Source: Erythrobacter sp. (lineage in GTDB: Bacteria; Pseudomonadota; Alphaproteobacteria; Sphingomonadales; Sphingomonadaceae). Taken from it: 64,000 nt of DNA. The notes below the pieces were generated by a model. That model was given only the letters and a program-made list of their open reading frames with translations. It had not been told where the DNA came from and did not search any database. The stretch is from NCBI RefSeq assembly GCF_011765465.1, contig NZ_CP050265.1, positions 558,001-622,000 of the forward strand. The letters are read 5' to 3'. Below are positions 60,165 through 64,000 of this stretch, one piece after another; the first letter of the stretch is position 1, and every line of letters starts with the position of its first letter. Both the position numbers and the translations under genes were made by a program.

Positions 60165-60599
60165 ATGCTGCAACCGAAGAAAACCAAGTATCGCAAGGCT
60201 TTCAAGGGCAAGATCAAGGGCGAGGCCAAGGGTGGCACCACCCTGAACTTCGGCTCCTATGGCCTCAAGGCTCTGGAGCCCGAGCGGATCACTGCTCGCC
60301 AGATCGAGGCCGCGCGCCGTGCGATCACCCGCCACATCAAGCGTCAGGGCCGCCTCTGGATCCGCGTCTTCCCCGACGTGCCGGTATCCAAGAAGCCCGC
60401 CGAAGTCCGTCAGGGCAAGGGCAAGGGCTCGGTCGAATACTGGGCCGCGCGCGTGAAGCCGGGCCGGATCCTGTTCGAGCTCGACGGTGTGCCCGGGCCG
60501 CTCGCCGCATCGGCTTTCGAGCGCGCCGCGATGAAGCTTCCGATCAAGACCAAGGTCGTCGGCCGCTTTGGCGACACCTCGCACCTGGGAGGCGAATAA
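60165..60599 (+). CDS. rplP: 50S ribosomal protein L16
   Basis: A 144-residue protein: [100 protein letters not shown]. Contains the Arg targeted by YcfD-like hydroxylases in other bacteria. Stop and rpmC start overlap by one base. Confidence 0.98.
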   Translation: MLQPKKTKYRKAFKGKIKGEAKGGTTLNFGSYGLKALEPERITARQIEAARRAITRHIKRQGRLWIRVFPDVPVSKKPAEVRQGKGKGSVEYWAARVKPGRILFELDGVPGPLAASAFERAAMKLPIKTKVVGRFGDTSHLGGE

Positions 60600-60820
60600 T
60601 GGCCGCCAACACGACCACCATCGAAGACCTGCGCGCCAAGACCGACGACCAGCTCATCGCCGAGCTGACCGAGCTCAAGCGCGAGCAGTTCAACCTGCGC
60701 TTCCAGGCGGCGACGAACCAGCTCGAGAACCCGGCGCGGATCCGCGAGGTGCGTCGCACCATCGCCAAGATCAAGACGCTGCAGAGCGAGCGCGCCAAGA
60801 GCGCGGACGCAAAGGCTTAA
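60599..60820 (+). CDS. rpmC: 50S ribosomal protein L29
   Basis: A 73-residue two-helix protein: [58 protein letters not shown]. Confidence 0.97.
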   Translation: MAANTTTIEDLRAKTDDQLIAELTELKREQFNLRFQAATNQLENPARIREVRRTIAKIKTLQSERAKSADAKA

Positions 60821-60830
60821 GGAGCAGACA

Positions 60831-61121
60831 ATGCCGAAACGTATCCTGATCGGGACTGTCACCTCCGACAAGACCGACAAGACCGTGACCGTGAAGGTCG
60901 AACGCAAGGTGAAGCACCCGCTCTACGGGAAGATCATCCGTCGTTCGAAGAACTATCACGCTCACGACGAGAACAACGAATACAGCGTCGGCGACGTCGT
61001 GCGGATCGAGGAATGCCGCCCGATGTCGAAGACGAAGACCTGGCGCGTCAAGGACCAGGTCGTCTCCGGCGGCACCCAGGCGATCGAGGCGGATCTCGAC
61101 GTCGAAGCCGCGGGCAACTGA
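60831..61121 (+). CDS. rpsQ: 30S ribosomal protein S17
   Basis: A 96-residue OB-fold protein: [77 protein letters not shown] plus an acidic tail [13 protein letters not shown] 78-nt spacer to rplN follows, longer than others in the cluster. Confidence 0.98.
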   Translation: MPKRILIGTVTSDKTDKTVTVKVERKVKHPLYGKIIRRSKNYHAHDENNEYSVGDVVRIEECRPMSKTKTWRVKDQVVSGGTQAIEADLDVEAAGN

Positions 61122-61198
61122 GAAACAGACGTAAACGGAACTGCCGGGCTCCAGTCGAATTGGGCGTCCCGGCAAGCCAGTGAGAAGGAACCGGATCG

Positions 61199-61567
61199 AT
61201 GATCCAGATGCAATCCAATCTCGACGTCGCGGACAACAGCGGCGCGAAGCGCGTCCAGTGCATCAAGGTGCTGGGCGGGTCGAAGCGTCGCTTTGCCTCC
61301 GTCGGCGACGTGATCGTGGTCTCCGTCAAGGAGGCCCAGCCGCGGGCCAAGGTCAAGAAGGGCGACGTTCACCGCGCGGTGATCGTGCGCACCAAGAAGG
61401 ACGTGCGCCGTCCCGACGGTAGCGTGATCCGCTTCGACAGCAACGCCGCGGTTCTCGTCAACAAGAGCGAGGAGCCGATCGGCACCCGCATCTTCGGCCC
61501 CGTCGTGCGTGAACTGCGCGGCCGCGGCTTCATGAAGATCATTTCGCTCGCCCCGGAGGTGCTTTGA
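61199..61567 (+). CDS. rplN: 50S ribosomal protein L14
   Basis: A 122-residue protein: [107 protein letters not shown]. Standard length and sequence. Confidence 0.98.
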   Translation: MIQMQSNLDVADNSGAKRVQCIKVLGGSKRRFASVGDVIVVSVKEAQPRAKVKKGDVHRAVIVRTKKDVRRPDGSVIRFDSNAAVLVNKSEEPIGTRIFGPVVRELRGRGFMKIISLAPEVL

Positions 61568-61569
61568 TC

Positions 61570-61890
61570 ATGGCATCCGCAAAGATCCGCAAGGGTGACA
61601 GCGTCGTCGTGCTTTCGGGCAAGGACAAGGGCCGCACCGGCACGGTCGCCCAGGTTCTGCCCAAGGAAGGCAAGGTCGTCGTCGAGGGCGTCAATGTCGT
61701 CGCCCGTCACCGCAAGCCGAGCCAGCAGAATCCGCAGGGTGGCATCGACCGGTTCCCGGCCCCGATGCACATCTCGAAGGTCGCGCTGGCCGATCCCAAG
61801 GACGGCAAGCCCACCCGCGTCCGCTTCGAGGAGAAGGACGGCAAGAAGGTGCGCGTCGCCGTGAAGAGTGGGGAGACCATCGATGGCTGA
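61570..61890 (+). CDS. rplX: 50S ribosomal protein L24
   Basis: A 106-residue protein with the KOW motif: [75 protein letters not shown] 61570 is chosen over an in-frame TTG six bases earlier. Overlaps rplE by eight bases. Confidence 0.97.
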   Translation: MASAKIRKGDSVVVLSGKDKGRTGTVAQVLPKEGKVVVEGVNVVARHRKPSQQNPQGGIDRFPAPMHISKVALADPKDGKPTRVRFEEKDGKKVRVAVKSGETIDG

Positions 61891-62464
61891 TTACACGCCG
61901 CGCCTGCGCAAGAAGTACGACGAGGAAATCGTCAAGGCGATGACCGAGAAGTTCGGTTACAAGAACCGGCTCGAAGTCCCCAAGCTCGAGAAGATCACGC
62001 TCAACATGGGCGTGGGCGAGGCGAGCCAGGACAAGAAGAAGGTTCAGACCGCCGCCGAGGAAATGGCTCTGATCGCAGGGCAAAAGCCGGTCATCACCAA
62101 GGCCAAGAAGTCGATCGCCCAGTTCAAGCTGCGCGAAGGCATGCCGATCGGCTGCAAGGTCACCCTGCGCCGCGAACGTATGTACGAATTCCTCGATCGT
62201 CTGGTGACCGTGGCCATGCCGCGCATCCGCGACTTCCGCGGGCTCAACGCGCGTTCGTTCGACGGGCGCGGCAATTACGCGATGGGTCTCAAGGAACAGA
62301 TCGTGTTCCCCGAGATCAGCTACGACAAGATCGAGAAGGTGCGGGGGATGGACATCATCGTGACCACCACCGCCAAGACCGACGAAGAGGCGCGCGAGCT
62401 GCTGCGCCTGTTCGGCTTCCCCTTCCAGGGCGAGGCCAAGAGCGAACAGAAGGAAGCGGCGTGA
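61883..62464 (+). CDS. rplE: 50S ribosomal protein L5
   Basis: A 193-residue 5S-rRNA-binding protein: [97 protein letters not shown] and [19 protein letters not shown] 61883 preferred; the upstream in-frame extension belongs to rplX. Confidence 0.97.
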   Translation: MADYTPRLRKKYDEEIVKAMTEKFGYKNRLEVPKLEKITLNMGVGEASQDKKKVQTAAEEMALIAGQKPVITKAKKSIAQFKLREGMPIGCKVTLRRERMYEFLDRLVTVAMPRIRDFRGLNARSFDGRGNYAMGLKEQIVFPEISYDKIEKVRGMDIIVTTTAKTDEEARELLRLFGFPFQGEAKSEQKEAA

Positions 62465-62506
62465 GCCGGTTCCTGACAGAGACACGAAAGAAGAGAGCTT
62501 AAGTCC

Positions 62507-62812
62507 ATGGCGAAACTGAGTTCGATCAACAAGAACGAGCGTCGCAAGAAGCTCGTGAAGAAATACGCGGCCAAGTACGAGAAGCTGAAGGCGATCGCGA
62601 ACGACGAGAGCCTCGATGAGACCGAGCGTCTCATGGCGCGTCTCAAGATGGCCGAGATCCCGCGCAACGCGAACCCGACCCGGGTGCGCAACCGCTGCGC
62701 CACCACCGGCCGCCCGCGCGGCTATTACCGCAAGTTCGGCATCAACCGCATCGAACTGCGTCAGCTTGGCAACCGGGGCATGATCCCGGGCCTGACCAAG
62801 TCGAGCTGGTGA
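62507..62812 (+). CDS. rpsN: 30S ribosomal protein S14 (zinc-free type)
   Basis: A 101-residue protein: [101 protein letters not shown]. The long form, without the C-x-x-C zinc ligands of the short S14, typical of proteobacteria. Confidence 0.97.
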   Translation: MAKLSSINKNERRKKLVKKYAAKYEKLKAIANDESLDETERLMARLKMAEIPRNANPTRVRNRCATTGRPRGYYRKFGINRIELRQLGNRGMIPGLTKSSW

Positions 62813-62823
62813 GGACCTGACAG

Positions 62824-63219
62824 ATGGCTATGACCGATCCCCTGGGTGACATGCTCACCCGCATCCGCAACGGCCAGCAGGCGAAGAAGGACTCCGTCCT
62901 GTCGCCCGCGTCCAAGCTGCGCGCGAACGTGCTCGAAGTGCTCACCCGCGAAGGCTACATCCGTGGCTATTCCGAGGACGAGAGCGGCAAGCACAAGGCG
63001 CTGCGGATCGAACTCAAGTATTTCGAAGGCGAGCCGGCGATCAAGCACGTCGCGCGCGTCTCGAAGCCCGGCCGCCGCATCTATTCGGGCTGCAAGGAGC
63101 TCCCGACTGTGCGCAACGGCCTTGGCATCACCATCGTCTCGACCCCGCGCGGCGTGCTCTCGGACGCCGAGGCCCGCGCGAACAATGTCGGCGGCGAAGT
63201 GCTGGCGGAGGTGTTCTGA
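62824..63219 (+). CDS. rpsH: 30S ribosomal protein S8
   Basis: A 131-residue protein: [49 protein letters not shown] and the C-terminal [34 protein letters not shown]. Its stop overlaps the rplF start by one base. Confidence 0.98.
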   Translation: MAMTDPLGDMLTRIRNGQQAKKDSVLSPASKLRANVLEVLTREGYIRGYSEDESGKHKALRIELKYFEGEPAIKHVARVSKPGRRIYSGCKELPTVRNGLGITIVSTPRGVLSDAEARANNVGGEVLAEVF

Positions 63220-63752
63220 TGAGCCGCATCGGCAAGAAGCCGGTGACGATCCCTTCGGGCGTCACCGCCAATATCGAAAACGGCCTGCTCAGCGTGAAGG
63301 GGCCCAAGGGCACCCTTTCGATGGGCCTGTCCGACCTCGTCGAGTACAAGCTCGAGGACGGGGCGATTTCGGTCAACCCGGCCAACGACAGCCAGAAGGC
63401 GCGGTCCTACTGGGGTATGCAGCGCACGCTCGTCTCGAATCTCGTCGAGGGCGTGACCGAGGGTTTCACCAAGACCCTCGAGATTTCGGGCGTCGGCTTC
63501 CGTGCTCAGGCCCAGGGCAAGAAGCTCAAGCTGCAGCTCGGCTTCAGCCACGATGTCGACCTCGACGTGCCCGAAGGGCTCGAGGTGAAGACTCCCGACC
63601 AGACCACGGTCGAGATCTCCGGCATCGACAAGCAGGCCGTCGGCCAGTTCGCTGCTGAAATCCGCGAGTTCCGCAAGCCGGAGCCCTACAAGGGCAAGGG
63701 CATCAAGTATCGCGGCGAGTACATCTTCCGCAAGGAAGGGAAGAAGAAGTAA
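63219..63752 (+). CDS. rplF: 50S ribosomal protein L6
   Basis: A 177-residue two-repeat protein: [34 protein letters not shown] through [37 protein letters not shown]. Full length. Confidence 0.98.
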   Translation: MSRIGKKPVTIPSGVTANIENGLLSVKGPKGTLSMGLSDLVEYKLEDGAISVNPANDSQKARSYWGMQRTLVSNLVEGVTEGFTKTLEISGVGFRAQAQGKKLKLQLGFSHDVDLDVPEGLEVKTPDQTTVEISGIDKQAVGQFAAEIREFRKPEPYKGKGIKYRGEYIFRKEGKKK

Positions 63753-63753
63753 G

Positions 63754-64000
63754 ATGGCAAAGCTTTCCCTTTTCGAACGCCGCCGTATGCGGGTGCGCAG
63801 CGCGCTTCGCAAGCGCTCGGGCGACAAGCCGCGCCTGTCGGTCCATCGCACCGGCAAGCATATCTATGCGCAGATCATCGACGACGCCGAGGGCAAGACC
63901 CTCGCCGCCGCCTCGACGCTCGGCGTGAAGGGCAGCGGCGCGAATGTCGAAGCCGCGAGCAAGGTCGGCAAGGACATCGCCGCAGCCGCCAAGAAGGCGG
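63754..64000 (+). CDS. rplR: 50S ribosomal protein L18 (3' end outside window)
   Basis: ATG 63754, two bases after rplF, opens [20 protein letters not shown], then [29 protein letters not shown], a 5S-rRNA-binding L18. 82 residues are visible; the last part lies beyond the window. Confidence 0.96.
   Translation, partial: MAKLSLFERRRMRVRSALRKRSGDKPRLSVHRTGKHIYAQIIDDAEGKTLAAASTLGVKGSGANVEAASKVGKDIAAAAKKA

Overview
The window is GC-rich chromosomal DNA from an alphaproteobacterium. Protein content and operon style (TonB-free housekeeping genes, a split-free str-S10 ribosomal cluster with tuf between fusA and rpsJ, MetZ rather than MetB, sphingomonad-type wHTH-TM-TPR regulator) point to Sphingomonadales, most likely an Erythrobacteraceae member. 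This placement is an inference from family resemblance; no 16S gene is present.

Layout. 0-3.4 kb: a minus-strand export cassette (membrane-fusion protein, FtsX-like permease, LolD-like ATPase, then a second LptB-like ATPase cut by the window edge), all joined by 4-nt stop/start overlaps. 3.6-12 kb: an accessory stretch of poorly known genes: a hydrophobic/coiled-coil gene pair, a HEPN-type protein, a DUF2779 nuclease gene broken by a frameshift, two related small SH3-like proteins, a MerR regulator with a VWA protein, and a DUF3293 protein. 12.2-21.7 kb: a tightly coupled five-gene operon: TM0106-type nuclease/helicase, McrB-like AAA+ GTPase with an inserted domain, a small PD-(D/E)XK protein, McrC, and a WYL regulator. 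It ends about 20 nt before a 22-bp copy of the 3' end of a tRNA-Gln gene, which follows at 21.8 kb. This whole 4-21.7 kb stretch looks like a defence island.

22-45 kb: mostly metabolic and housekeeping genes: YghU-type GST, NAD synthase, EamA transporter, azoreductase and pirin divergent from a LysR regulator, branched-chain aminotransferase, TlyA methyltransferase, TspO, UbiK-like factor, RecO, LeuB, two lipid-linked glycosyltransferases, a TetR regulator with palindromic operators and its divergent membrane-protein target, MetZ, a SulP transporter, a 2-hydroxychromene-2-carboxylate isomerase-like protein, ApaG, a GcvA-like LysR and a GNAT enzyme.

45-50.7 kb: a second accessory stretch: small unknown secreted/membrane proteins, a transmembrane wHTH regulator, and a DNA methyltransferase (Mod) gene whose N- and C-terminal remnants flank a lower-GC DUF3800 gene. 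Intergenic regions at 30.0-30.2 kb and 48.4-48.5 kb carry two copies of a structured repeat whose hairpin stems differ in sequence but stay paired.

50.7-64 kb: the str and S10/spc ribosomal-protein operons, rpsL-rpsG-fusA-tuf-rpsJ-rplCDWB-rpsS-rplV-rpsC-rplP-rpmC-rpsQ-rplNXE-rpsN-rpsH-rplF-rplR (cut by the right edge). Conspicuous hairpins precede rpsL and separate rpsL from rpsG.
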